Both the position numbers and the translations under genes were made by a program. A DNA stretch of 39,796 bases from Chitinophagaceae bacterium (lineage in GTDB: Bacteria > Bacteroidota > Bacteroidia > Chitinophagales > Chitinophagaceae), in the NCBI GenBank assembly GCA_025923075.1, contig JAICGN010000030.1, positions 1 through 39,796 on the forward strand, written 5' to 3'. The notes beneath the pieces are model-generated. The model was not told the DNA's origin. It was given only the letters and a program-made list of their open reading frames with translations, and did not search any database. Within the stretch, counting starts at the first letter, position 1; each line of letters begins with the position of its first letter. Positions 17,639 through 25,998 of the stretch are shown in pieces.

Positions 17639-18967
17639 TTACGTATTTTGTTTTTTCATTCCACGCGTAAAAAAATAGATCAGCATAAAAAGCAGGATTG
17701 ATCCAATCCCAATTATTGCGTAGCGAGGTGTGCTGATAGCAATACTTGCAGCTACAAAAATATAAGCAGCAATAAAGATCACCGGCATTAAGGGGAAAAG
17801 CTTCATGGTATAAATGCCGGTGCCATCAAGATGTTTTGTTCTCTTTCTTAAAATAAAAATGGTGGCTGCAGAAAATGCCATGCCGAATGAATCAAGAAAA
17901 ATAGTAAAGCTTAAAATCTTATCAAATGTGTCTGCTAAAAATAAAACAATAACACACATGGCTGCAAATACGGTAAGACTGACCGTCAGCACATCTTTTT
18001 TCTCATCTTTCCGTTTAAAAGCAGCGGGTAGTATTCCATCCACACTCATGGCATACATCACCCGGGGGTTGCTGAGTAATAAAACATTTACATAGGCGAG
18101 GACAGCAAGAAACAATAATATGGAAATGACATAACGACCCGGCGGACCGAACATTTTTTCAGCAACGATGGCTGCAATTCCTTTTGAAGTTTTTAATTCT
18201 TCAAATCCGATTATTTTATAATAAGCAAAACTTACCAGCAGGTATAATACAATAATTACAAGTATTCCGATAAAGATGCCGCGGGGAATTGTTTTACGTG
18301 GATTTTCGATTTCTTCACCAAAGTTTATGGTTTGCTGGTAGCCACCGTAGGTGAATGACACCGCAATTAATGCTATTCCAAAAGATTTTATATAATCATT
18401 CCATGACGGGTCCGGCACGATGGCTGATATAGTCTGTGAAGCATAATTAGCAGGGAAAAAAAGTGAGCTGATCAGCAGAACGACCAAACCGATCTTTATG
18501 ATCATTAGAACATTCTGTGTCCGCGAACTCATCCTTAACCCCATCAGGTTTACTCCATAAAAAACGATGATCGCGGACATGGCGATCAGGGCCTTCACAA
18601 AAGATGAGGGCTCTGTGCTAAATATTACCTGGGAAATATATTCACTGCCGATCAATGCTACTCCGGAAAGCGATGCTGCGTTGGATATAAGGATAATACA
18701 GTTAATGGCAAAAGCGATCGAAGGATGGTAGCATTCGGCAAAAATTTTATAATAGCCGCCCGTAACCGGGAACCGGGAACCGATCTCGGCATAGGTCAAT
18801 GCCCCACATAAAGCAATAATCCCGCCGGCAACCCAGGCAAAGAAAAAAACGTTTGGTGTTAATGCCGCCCTTGCAGCGTCTGAGGATGTTCTGAAGATCC
18901 CCAAACCTATCACCAGCCCGATCACAATCATTGTAAGAGAAAAAAGATTGAGCTTATTTGACTTCAT
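17639..18967 (-). CDS. APC-superfamily amino-acid permease
   Basis: The 442-residue, about 12-helix protein begins with the APC first-helix signature (MIVIGLVIGLGIFRT, containing the GxGIF-like substrate-binding motif). ALTYAEIGSRFPVTGGYYK, typical of LAT/APA-type permeases, follows. Other helices include SFTYGGYQQTINFGEEIENPRKTIPRGI, another hallmark segment. It probably imports or exchanges amino acids across the inner membrane. The gene directly downstream, one base away, is a sulfur-amino-acid-type PLP enzyme, which suggests a substrate such as cysteine, methionine or cystathionine (inference). It is divergent from the TonB-dependent receptor at 19014, with 46 bp between start codons. Confidence 0.9.
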   Translation of the reverse strand: MKSNKLNLFSLTMIVIGLVIGLGIFRTSSDAARAALTPNVFFFAWVAGGIIALCGALTYAEIGSRFPVTGGYYKIFAECYHPSIAFAINCIILISNAASLSGVALIGSEYISQVIFSTEPSSFVKALIAMSAIIVFYGVNLMGLRMSSRTQNVLMIIKIGLVVLLISSLFFPANYASQTISAIVPDPSWNDYIKSFGIALIAVSFTYGGYQQTINFGEEIENPRKTIPRGIFIGILVIIVLYLLVSFAYYKIIGFEELKTSKGIAAIVAEKMFGPPGRYVISILLFLAVLAYVNVLLLSNPRVMYAMSVDGILPAAFKRKDEKKDVLTVSLTVFAAMCVIVLFLADTFDKILSFTIFLDSFGMAFSAATIFILRKRTKHLDGTGIYTMKLFPLMPVIFIAAYIFVAASIAISTPRYAIIGIGSILLFMLIYFFTRGMKKQNT

Positions 18968-19013
18968 GGAGGGAAGATAAAGAATATTGAGGTTAACTTT
19001 ACTCTTCCGATTT

Positions 19014-21086
19014 ATGAGACACTATGTTACAACCATACTGCTTTTATTGCAGATAAATTTTTTATCCGGGCAAGTAGTTACCAGTAATGATTCAGTGCAA
19101 ACGCTGCAGGAAATAACTGTAAAGGCCTATGAGCAAAACAGGAAACTGATGCAGGTGCCAACAGCTATTGCTGTAATCACCCAGCCACAATTATTACGTT
19201 TTAATAATACTAATATCTTACCTGCATTGAATAGTAATCCCGGAATAAGAATGGAAGAGCGTTCGCCCGGAAGTTATAGATTAAATATTCGCGGCAGTTC
19301 ATTGCGTTCACCATTTGGTGTAAGGAATGTAAAGACGTATTACAATGATATTCCATATACGGATCCCGGTGGTAATACTTATTTAAATCAATTAGGATTT
19401 TATAATATTCAATCTGCCGAAGTGATTAAAGGACCGGGCAGTAGTTTGTATGGCGCCGGTACCGGTGGTGCGTTATTGTTAAAAACAAACCAGGCGAACT
19501 GGCAGCCGGGACTTTCATTTGATTTCAGCGCCGGCAGTTTTGCCCTGAATAACCTTAATACCAATCTCAGGCTTGGAACTGATGCAGTTCAAAATACACT
19601 CAACTACCTGCAGGTATCTTCCAATAGCTACCGTGATAACTCAGAACTTGACCGCAAAGTTTTTACCTGGGATCTGAATGCAAAGCTTTCTGATAAAGGG
19701 AAAGTCACTGCACATTTCCTATGGGGTGATCTCTTTTATCAGACCCCCGGTGCATTGACACTGACTGAATACATGGCAAATCCAAAGGGAGCAAGACCGA
19801 GAGTAGGGCCAATACCGGGTGCTGCAGAAAACAAAGCAGCCATCTTTCAAAAAATATTTTTAGCAGGTATCACCTTTACTCAACGATTTTCAGAGCATCT
19901 ACAAAACACAACATCATTTTACGGAGCATCTACACGATTATTGAATCCTACTATCCGCAATTATGGACGAACCAATGAACCGCATACCGGGGGCCGTACA
20001 TTTTTTCAATTCGACAAAAAAATTGGTGAGCGATCAAAATTAAATATTGTGACCGGTGTGGAATTTCAACAAGGAATTTCGTCCGTAAGGATTTATTCAA
20101 ACGAAGATGGCAAGCCAGACACGCTGCAAACCGATGATGAGATCAACAATCGTGTTTTCTTTGCATTCGCACAAGCCACTCTTGAACTTCCCAAAGATTG
20201 GTTTATTACAGCGGGTGCCAGCATTAATTCACAGAACTTAAATATAACCCGTTTATCAACTTCGCCAGTTATCGAACAAAAAAGAAAATATGAAAATGAG
20301 TTAGCTCCACGACTTGCAATTTTAAAACAATTCACAAGATCATTATCCGTTTACACAAGTGTCGCAAGGGGTTTTTCCCCACCAACAACTGCAGAGATTT
20401 TGCCATCAAGCGGCGTCATCGGCACCAGTCTTGATCCTGAAGATGGAATCAATTATGAAGCAGGACTTCGCGGCACATTGAATCATGGCAGAATTTATTT
20501 TGATGTCAATGCTTTTTATTTTGCATTGAAGAATACAATTGTGCAAAGAAGAGATGCAAATGGCGCTGATTATTTTGTAAATGCAGGGAGTACAAAACAA
20601 TTGGGTCTTGAAACTTATTTATCATGGCAACTACTACGCAACTCAAAAAAGATGATCTCTGATCTTAAGATCTCATTTAGTCATACATGGAATGATTTTA
20701 CATATAAAGATTTTAAGCAGGTTAATACAGACTTCTCCGGCAACGAACTTCCAAGCGTGCCACCACAAATAATTGCAGCAGGCATTGACCTTATAACAAA
20801 ACCTGGTGTTTATTTGAATATTAACTACTACTATGCCGATCCTATCCCTTTGAATGACGCTAATACTGAATATGCAGCCTCGTACAACTTATTAGGAGCA
20901 AGAACAGGTTGGAAAAAACATCTTCACCCGAAAGTGTTGATGGATCTATTTCTTGCTGTCGATAATATTTTTGATGTGACGTATAGCCTGGGAAACGATA
21001 TTAATGCCTTTGGGGGAAGATATTATAATGCTGCTACTCCGTTCAATTTTGCCGGTGGCATTGCACTGCATTTCAATTTCAAGTAA
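19014..21086 (+). CDS. TonB-dependent outer-membrane receptor, FecA-like
   Basis: The 690-residue product has a signal peptide (MRHYVTTILLLLQINFLSG) and a TonB box-like LQEITVKA. The plug domain includes GIRMEERSPGSYRLNIRGSS, TYYNDIPYTDPGG and VIKGPGSSLYGAGTGGALLL, and a 22-strand-type barrel follows. I placed the start at the ATG at 19014; an in-frame TTG at 18987 would only add an untypical 9-residue leader. It lacks the carboxypeptidase-like N-terminal domain of SusC proteins. The ligand cannot be told from sequence; siderophore or metal chelate is likely for this class. It stands alone, divergent from the permease, with a cobalamin riboswitch and a second receptor downstream. Confidence 0.9.
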   Translation: MRHYVTTILLLLQINFLSGQVVTSNDSVQTLQEITVKAYEQNRKLMQVPTAIAVITQPQLLRFNNTNILPALNSNPGIRMEERSPGSYRLNIRGSSLRSPFGVRNVKTYYNDIPYTDPGGNTYLNQLGFYNIQSAEVIKGPGSSLYGAGTGGALLLKTNQANWQPGLSFDFSAGSFALNNLNTNLRLGTDAVQNTLNYLQVSSNSYRDNSELDRKVFTWDLNAKLSDKGKVTAHFLWGDLFYQTPGALTLTEYMANPKGARPRVGPIPGAAENKAAIFQKIFLAGITFTQRFSEHLQNTTSFYGASTRLLNPTIRNYGRTNEPHTGGRTFFQFDKKIGERSKLNIVTGVEFQQGISSVRIYSNEDGKPDTLQTDDEINNRVFFAFAQATLELPKDWFITAGASINSQNLNITRLSTSPVIEQKRKYENELAPRLAILKQFTRSLSVYTSVARGFSPPTTAEILPSSGVIGTSLDPEDGINYEAGLRGTLNHGRIYFDVNAFYFALKNTIVQRRDANGADYFVNAGSTKQLGLETYLSWQLLRNSKKMISDLKISFSHTWNDFTYKDFKQVNTDFSGNELPSVPPQIIAAGIDLITKPGVYLNINYYYADPIPLNDANTEYAASYNLLGARTGWKKHLHPKVLMDLFLAVDNIFDVTYSLGNDINAFGGRYYNAATPFNFAGGIALHFNFK

Positions 21087-21137
21087 TTTTTTTTGCCATT
21101 GTGTTTAAAATTATTCTTCGTTCAAAACCTGTATCCC

Positions 21138-21145
21138 TACATTTG
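21138..21145 (+). promoter_or_regulatory. Putative -7 element upstream of the cobalamin riboswitch
   Basis: TACATTTG is an exact TAnnTTTG match about 95 bp before the aptamer, in an otherwise AT-rich stretch after the receptor gene. It would give a leader of nearly 390 nt that contains the whole riboswitch. A -33 box is not clear. Confidence 0.35.
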
Positions 21146-21239
21146 CTGGCGATTTGGTTCTTAAGTTAATTATTGCTGCGTAGGACTAATGCAGTAAAAG
21201 AATTCGACGGAACGAATGGGACAATGAAAAGAATTCCGG

Positions 21240-21432
21240 ACGTTCGGTACCTAATAATTGACGCGATTAAAAGGGAAGTCAGTCAAAATCTGACGCTATC
21301 CCCGTAGCTGTAGACCCCCTAACCTCCGCCATGGGCGGAGAAATTAGGAAATCTAATTCTTCATGCCACTATCCGCCGCGGCGGATGGGAAGGCCATTAG
21401 GTTGGGGTTAAGCCAGAAGACCTGCCAGATCA
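21240..21432 (+). promoter_or_regulatory. Cobalamin (B12) riboswitch
   Basis: The conserved core is readable in order. ATTAAAAGGGAA (about 21267-21278) is followed by a stem GTCAG/CTGAC, then CTATCCCCGTAGCTGTA (about 21295-21311), GCCACT (21365-21370), GGGAAGGC (21387-21394), and the B12 box AAGCCAGAAGACCTGCC (21410-21426). Peripheral arms contain two perfect GC-rich palindromes: CTCCGCC-ATG-GGCGGAG (21324-21340) and a 16-base one at 21371-21386. Downstream, a hairpin around 21444-21465 (TTGC-TTTC / GAAAGGCAA) may be part of the expression platform. The riboswitch lies about 100 bp before a BtuB-like receptor, so bound cobalamin should reduce its expression (known behaviour of the class). Ends are approximate. 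Confidence 0.93.
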
Positions 21433-21535
21433 TAAACAATTTTTTGCTTTCGGGTGAAAGGCAAGAGATGTAATCGTCGCAAGGCTTTTATATTTCTATC
21501 TTTTTTTCGGAAGCAGTCACGCAAAAACTTTTTAC

Positions 21536-23509
21536 ATGAAAAGGAAATTTTTTGTAGTGGCTGCGATTTTGATCGGCAGTCAGCTACAGGCACAACTTGT
21601 CCCGACTATTCGGGAACAAGACACATCATTACTGGATGAAGTAGTGATCACCGCAAACAAGTACCCCAACAAAACTTCATTGACAGGAAAAGTAGTAACA
21701 GTAATTACAAGAGAACAATTGGAGCGAAGCGGCGGAAAAGACCTGGCACAGATCTTAACTGAGCAGGCTGGGATCTATATCGGTGGTGCGAATAGCAATG
21801 CGGGTAAGGACAAAAGCTTGTACCTGCGTGGCGCAAGGGTCGATCATACATTGATAACAATTGACGGAGTGCCTGTCTATGATCCCAGTGGCATTGGTAG
21901 CAATTTTGATATCCGGAATTTATCCATTGATCAAATCGAAAGAATCGAGATCTTAAAAGGAAGTCAATCTACTCTCTATGGTAGTGATGCCATTGCCGGT
22001 GTGATAAATCTTATTACAAAGAAAACTGGCGTAAAGCCATTTGGAGCAAATGGATTACTTAGCTATGGAAGTAATAATAGTTTGCGAGCGAATGCTGGCA
22101 TGAATGGCAAATCAGGTATGATTGATTATAATCTTGCTTATTCATTGTTTGACACAAAAGGAATCAATGAAGCAATAAGCAATGCCCCAAATGTCGATAG
22201 AGACGGGTTTCAGCAAAATAGCTTGCAAGCCGGGTTCGGCTTACAAGCCACAAAGAATACTCGGATACAGCCCTATTTCCGTTATAATAAAATAGACGGC
22301 GATATTGACCAGGGAGCATTTACAGATGAACTTGATTACACATTTACACAAAAAAGCTACCAGGTGGGAGTTCGTAATGAAATCACATTCGGAAAACCAA
22401 AGTTGAATGTTCTTTACAATTACAACCATATTGACAGGTTATATATTGATGACTCTGCAAAAAGCCAGAATGGCTTTGATAAATATTCCCGCGGATCGTA
22501 TAAAGGTGCAGAACATTTCATTGACGCATATATAACAACGCCGGTCGGTAGCGGTTCGTCTAAATTAACAGCAGGCGCAGATTTCAGAACTTCAAATACT
22601 GACCAGGAATATTTTTCCATTGGCTTCTTTGGACCTTATACTACAAAATATTCCGCTGATAGCCTGCATCACAATCAATTAGGATTGTATGCTGCATTAA
22701 ATATAAACGCGAAAACGGGTTTTAACCTTGAGTTAGGTAATCGTCTGAATATTCATTCAGCCTATGGAAGCAATTATGTTTTTAATATTAACCCATCCTA
22801 TTTACTGAATAACAAATTCAAATTATTTGCCAATGTTTCTTCAGGTTATCGTACGCCATCACTCTATCAATTACTATCAGAATTTGGCAATAAAGATCTG
22901 AAGCCTGAATCAGCTTTTACTTTTGAAGGTGGCGTTCAATATTTTTCTACAAATAATAAATTCTCCGGTCGTTTAACAGGATTTAAACGGGATGTGAAGG
23001 ATGTTATTTTCTTTTATTTTAATCCTTCTACTTTTCAATCGCAATATATTAACCAGGATAAGCAAAAAGATCATGGAGCTGAGCTGGAGCTGTCGTTCAA
23101 GCTGACAAAATACATTTCTTTAAAAGCTTTTTACAGTTTTGTTGATGGGAAGATCACGACAGTACAAAACGGAAAAGACACGACTTATTTTAATTTGATC
23201 CGCAGACCAAAGCATAGTGCTGGAGTGAATGCAGGTGTAAAAATGAATGAAAAATTATTTGTAAGCACAAACCTTTCATGGTTTGACAAGCGAAAAGACG
23301 CCTATTTTGACGCTGCGACTTTCCAAACGGTGAATGTGGTATTAGATAGCTATATCCTTATAGATGTATATGCAGAATACGCTATTTGCAAAAACAAATT
23401 AAAAGTATTTGCTGATCTGAGAAATGTCTCAAACAGTAAATACAGCGAAACGGCCGGGTTTAACACACTTGGATTTAATGGTTATGGCGGCATACGATAT
23501 AATTTCTAA
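21536..23509 (+). CDS. btuB: BtuB-like TonB-dependent cobalamin receptor
   Basis: It imports cobalamin or other corrinoids across the outer membrane with TonB energy. The 657-residue product has a signal peptide (MKRKFFVVAAILIGSQLQAQ) and a TonB box (LDEVVITANKYPN). The plug domain shows AQILTEQAGIYIGG, LYLRGARVDHTLITIDGVPVYDP, IERIEILKGSQSTLYGSDAIAGVINLITKK (each read in part), and the barrel closes with GYGGIRYNF. The size is like E. coli BtuB. The assignment rests on the cobalamin riboswitch immediately upstream. A TCCCGA-CTAT-TCGGGA palindrome (21600-21615) lies in the codons between signal peptide and TonB box, encoding part of LVPTIREQ. No BtuCDF or cobalamin-modifying genes follow. Confidence 0.9.
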   Translation: MKRKFFVVAAILIGSQLQAQLVPTIREQDTSLLDEVVITANKYPNKTSLTGKVVTVITREQLERSGGKDLAQILTEQAGIYIGGANSNAGKDKSLYLRGARVDHTLITIDGVPVYDPSGIGSNFDIRNLSIDQIERIEILKGSQSTLYGSDAIAGVINLITKKTGVKPFGANGLLSYGSNNSLRANAGMNGKSGMIDYNLAYSLFDTKGINEAISNAPNVDRDGFQQNSLQAGFGLQATKNTRIQPYFRYNKIDGDIDQGAFTDELDYTFTQKSYQVGVRNEITFGKPKLNVLYNYNHIDRLYIDDSAKSQNGFDKYSRGSYKGAEHFIDAYITTPVGSGSSKLTAGADFRTSNTDQEYFSIGFFGPYTTKYSADSLHHNQLGLYAALNINAKTGFNLELGNRLNIHSAYGSNYVFNINPSYLLNNKFKLFANVSSGYRTPSLYQLLSEFGNKDLKPESAFTFEGGVQYFSTNNKFSGRLTGFKRDVKDVIFFYFNPSTFQSQYINQDKQKDHGAELELSFKLTKYISLKAFYSFVDGKITTVQNGKDTTYFNLIRRPKHSAGVNAGVKMNEKLFVSTNLSWFDKRKDAYFDAATFQTVNVVLDSYILIDVYAEYAICKNKLKVFADLRNVSNSKYSETAGFNTLGFNGYGGIRYNF

Positions 23510-23517
23510 TGTTCGTG

Positions 23518-23556
23518 CCAAGTCATGCTACGGTTTAGAACCGTGGCATGACTTGG
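23518..23556. repeat. 18-bp inverted repeat downstream of btuB
   Basis: An arm of 18 bases (23518-23535, CCAAGTCATGCTACGGTT) pairs with 23539-23556 around a TAG loop, with one T/G wobble as the only imperfection. There is no T tract on either side, so it is not a standard intrinsic terminator, though it could protect or end the btuB mRNA. The rest of the 23557-23656 stretch shows no gene. Confidence 0.75.
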
Positions 23557-23656
23557 GTAAGGCAGGTTTGTTAGCGGTAAGAAAGTTTTTCGGTGTAATT
23601 TTGCTGGCTATTGCCTTGAAAAGCGTTTACAGTGAATGTAAGTAGGTTTATTAAAT

Positions 23657-23721
23657 AGTCTGGAGTTCTGAGTCGGTCGTTCGGAGTATGACTCACGACT
23701 ATTGACTACCGACTCCTGACT
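23657..23721. repeat. Inverted heptad repeat before tRNA-Arg
   Basis: The left half reads in 7-base steps AGTCTGG, AGTTCTG, AGTCGGT, CGTTCGG, AGTATGA. The right half, on the minus strand, reads AGTCAGG, AGTCGGT, AGTCAAT, AGTCGTG, AGTCAT. The whole is thus two runs of the same heptad facing each other. It shares units with the copies at 12092-12165 and 14950-14987. It ends 6 bp before the tRNA. Confidence 0.6.
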
Positions 23722-23727
23722 AAATAT

Positions 23728-23799
23728 GGTCCCGTAGTACAATGGATAGTACGCAGGTCTCCGGAACCTGATATTCCAGTTCGATTCTGGACGGGACTA
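23728..23799 (+). tRNA. tRNA-Arg (anticodon CCG)
   Basis: A full cloverleaf can be drawn. The acceptor stem GGTCCCG (23728-23734) pairs with CGGGACT (23792-23798), with G-T at the first pair. The D arm is GTAC/GTAC (23737-23740, 23749-23752). The anticodon stem is CAGGT/ACCTG with loop CTCCGGA, which gives anticodon CCG. A 4-base variable loop and T arm TCCAG-TTCGATT-CTGGA follow. CCA is not encoded. It would read CGG codons. Confidence 0.95.
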
Positions 23800-23800
23800 C

Positions 23801-23830
23801 AAAAGCTGCGTAAATTTTTATGTGGCTTTT
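23801..23830. terminator. Bidirectional terminator between tRNA-Arg and gntP
   Basis: AAAAGCTGCGTAAA (23801-23814) can pair with TTTATGTGGCTTTT (23817-23830), including several G-T wobbles, with A/T-rich flanks giving T tracts on both strands. It lies between the convergent tRNA and permease genes and touches the permease stop codon. Confidence 0.5.
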
Positions 23831-25139
23831 ATTTTATAAACATACTCAACACCATCACCCCCACCAACCCCAGAATCGAAATAAGCGTTTCCATCACTGT
23901 CCAGGAAAGAAAAGTTTGCTTTAATGAGATCTGGAAAAATTCTTTGAAAATCCAGAAACCGGAATCATTGACATGAGAACCGAAGACACTACCCGTGCCA
24001 ACAGCTAATACTAATAATTCAGGAGAAACGGTTCCGGTTGCCAGTAAAGGAGAAACAATTCCCGCCGCTGTTATTCCTGCAACAGTCGCTGAACCGATGG
24101 CCACTCTTAGCAACGCAGTTACTATCCATGCAAATACCAATGGATGAATACTCCATTGCTTGCTAAAAGAAGTGATATAGTCAGCTGTACCGCTGTCTAT
24201 CAAAACCTGTTTAAATACCCCACCGGCCGTTATAATTAAAAGTATTACGGCTACACCTATCACTGCATCATTCAGCCATTGCATCACTTTCTGCATTGAT
24301 CTTCCTTTTGCTATTCCAAGAATAAAAACAGCAAGCACCACTGAAATAAGTAACGCAACGGTAGCATCGCCGATAAAATAGATCACTTTATTTACGAGTG
24401 ATTCACCGGGGAAAAAGGTGGCCGCTACTACTGAAAGGGCTATTAATACCACCGGCAACAATGCAAGTAAAAAACTTTCAAATACACCGGGCAATTTTCT
24501 CTCTTCCGTTTCAATTTTCACTTCCGCAGGAATTTCAATATTCAATCTTTTTAAAAATCTTCCTAAGAAAGGGCCTGCAATAATTACTACCGGGATTGAA
24601 ATGACAAGACCATACATTAGTGTTTTACCAAGATCAGCTTTGAATGCACCGACCAAAAACATGGGTCCCGGGTGTGGCGGTAAAAAACAATGTGTGGTAC
24701 TTAAGCTTGCTGCCATTGGTATCGCAACATATAACAATGGCAACTTCGCGGTTCGTGCAATGGAGAAGATCAGCGGAACAAGGATGATAAAGCCTGCATT
24801 ATAAAACAAGGGTATGCCCACCAGGAAACCGGTAAGCAATACGGCCCATTGAATATTCTTTATTCCGAAAGAGCTAATAAGTGTGTTGGCGATCTTGGTT
24901 GCTGCGCCGCTTAATTCTAAGATCTTTCCAAGAATGGCGCCGAGGCATATGATCAATATCACGTCACCTAATGTGCTTCCTACACCGGTCTTGACTGCCT
25001 TTAATAATGTATCCGGTTGCATACCAAATGCAAGACCTGCCAATAAAGCAACAATCAATAAAGAAAGAAAAGGACTAACCTTTTTGTACGTAAGAAATAT
25101 TTGTAAGCCGATGGCAAGTACAATAATGACCAGCTGCAT
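23829..25139 (-). CDS. GntP-family aldonate:H+ symporter
   Basis: The GntP family imports gluconate and related sugar acids with protons. The 436-residue product has about 12 membrane segments and family motifs: LGAILGKILELSGAATKIA, GIPLFYNAGFIILVPL, AASLSTTHCFLPPHPGPMFLV (the histidine- and proline-rich loop typical of GntP) and GSVFGSHVNDSGFWIFKEFF near the end. Its start is 6 bp past the stop of the FAH-family gene, in an operon with a pentonate-type dehydratase and an SMP-30 lactonase. The context therefore supports a C5 or C6 aldonate as substrate. The precise sugar acid cannot be told. Confidence 0.92.
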   Translation of the reverse strand: MQLVIIVLAIGLQIFLTYKKVSPFLSLLIVALLAGLAFGMQPDTLLKAVKTGVGSTLGDVILIICLGAILGKILELSGAATKIANTLISSFGIKNIQWAVLLTGFLVGIPLFYNAGFIILVPLIFSIARTAKLPLLYVAIPMAASLSTTHCFLPPHPGPMFLVGAFKADLGKTLMYGLVISIPVVIIAGPFLGRFLKRLNIEIPAEVKIETEERKLPGVFESFLLALLPVVLIALSVVAATFFPGESLVNKVIYFIGDATVALLISVVLAVFILGIAKGRSMQKVMQWLNDAVIGVAVILLIITAGGVFKQVLIDSGTADYITSFSKQWSIHPLVFAWIVTALLRVAIGSATVAGITAAGIVSPLLATGTVSPELLVLAVGTGSVFGSHVNDSGFWIFKEFFQISLKQTFLSWTVMETLISILGLVGVMVLSMFIK

Positions 25140-25145
25140 AAAAAT

Positions 25146-25973
25146 TTATTGAACAGTATTGCTCAATGTACCAATATTATCGATTGAAATATTTATTTCA
25201 TCTCTGCTTTTCAAAGTAAAATCACTTCCCGGTACAATGCCGGTGCCGGTCATAATTAAACAACCATTTGGAAAGCTGCATTCACGATAGACAAATGAAA
25301 CAAGTTCCTGCAATGTTCTTTTTATCTGGCTAATTGCAATTGAGCCTTCAAATACTTTTTTACTGTCGCGGTTGATTGCAAGAGAAATTGTCGTGTTGCT
25401 ATCAAGCGGTTTATCTGTAACATAAATACAAGGACCAAGTGCCGCACAACCATCATACGTTTTTGCTTGTGGAAGATACAAAGGATTCTCTCCTTCAATA
25501 CTGCGGCTGCTCATATCATTGCCAATTGTATAACCAATAATTTTTCCTGATGATGTAACAACCAGCGTCAATTCAGGCTCGGGTACGTCCCATGTTGAAT
25601 CTTTTCTGATTCTTACAAATGCATTATGCCCTACGATCCGATGAGGGGTCGATTTAAAAAATACTTCGGGTCTTTCAGCTTCATAAACCTTTCCATAAAA
25701 GTCGGCACCACCAGAAGCTTTGCTTTCTTCCTGTCTTCCAACTTTGCTTCTTAAGTACGTAACACCACATGCCCAAAGTTCCTGGTTGCTCCCGATCGGA
25801 GGAAGTACTTCATCTCTGGGAAACTTATCGACTGCTTCTAATGAAGAAATAAGCTGCTTAGCCTTCCTCAATAAGTTATCATCATTAACGAATGAATCCC
25901 AGTTCTCATTCGTCAAATAAAATTTGAATTCATTTTCAATTAAAATTCCAGTCTTAATTTTATAAAGTTTCAC
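25146..25973 (-). CDS. FAH-family 2-keto-3-deoxy-aldonate dehydratase (XylX-like)
   Basis: It belongs to the fumarylacetoacetate hydrolase family. The C-terminal domain shows ELWACGVTYLRSKVGR, YEAERPEVFFKSTPHRIVG, the metal-binding VPEPELTLVV (Glu pair), GYTIGNDMSSRSIEGENP and LPQAKTYDGCAALGP, with TGTGIVPGSDF. This set resembles XylX of Caulobacter and related enzymes that dehydrate 2-keto-3-deoxy-pentonates to 2-oxoglutarate semialdehyde. The next gene upstream in the operon is an arabinonate-dehydratase-like enzyme that would make that substrate. There is no in-frame ATG near the 5' end; TTG at 25976 is followed directly by GTG at 25973, and I chose GTG. The length of 275 residues is on the short side for XylX. 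Hydrolase or isomerase activity on another 2-keto acid remains possible. Confidence 0.82.
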   Translation of the reverse strand: MKLYKIKTGILIENEFKFYLTNENWDSFVNDDNLLRKAKQLISSLEAVDKFPRDEVLPPIGSNQELWACGVTYLRSKVGRQEESKASGGADFYGKVYEAERPEVFFKSTPHRIVGHNAFVRIRKDSTWDVPEPELTLVVTSSGKIIGYTIGNDMSSRSIEGENPLYLPQAKTYDGCAALGPCIYVTDKPLDSNTTISLAINRDSKKVFEGSIAISQIKRTLQELVSFVYRECSFPNGCLIMTGTGIVPGSDFTLKSRDEINISIDNIGTLSNTVQ

Positions 25974-25998
25974 CAATGCTCATTTGTGTTATCGCAAA

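Noticed and set aside
23424-23645. 73-residue plus-strand frame after btuB
   Set aside because: It overlaps the btuB end in another frame and runs through the 18-bp inverted repeat; composition and context give no support for a gene.
23657-23721. CRISPR-like array from regularly spaced repeats
   Set aside because: The units are 7 bases long with no spacers, and no cas genes are present; it is a heptad tandem repeat.
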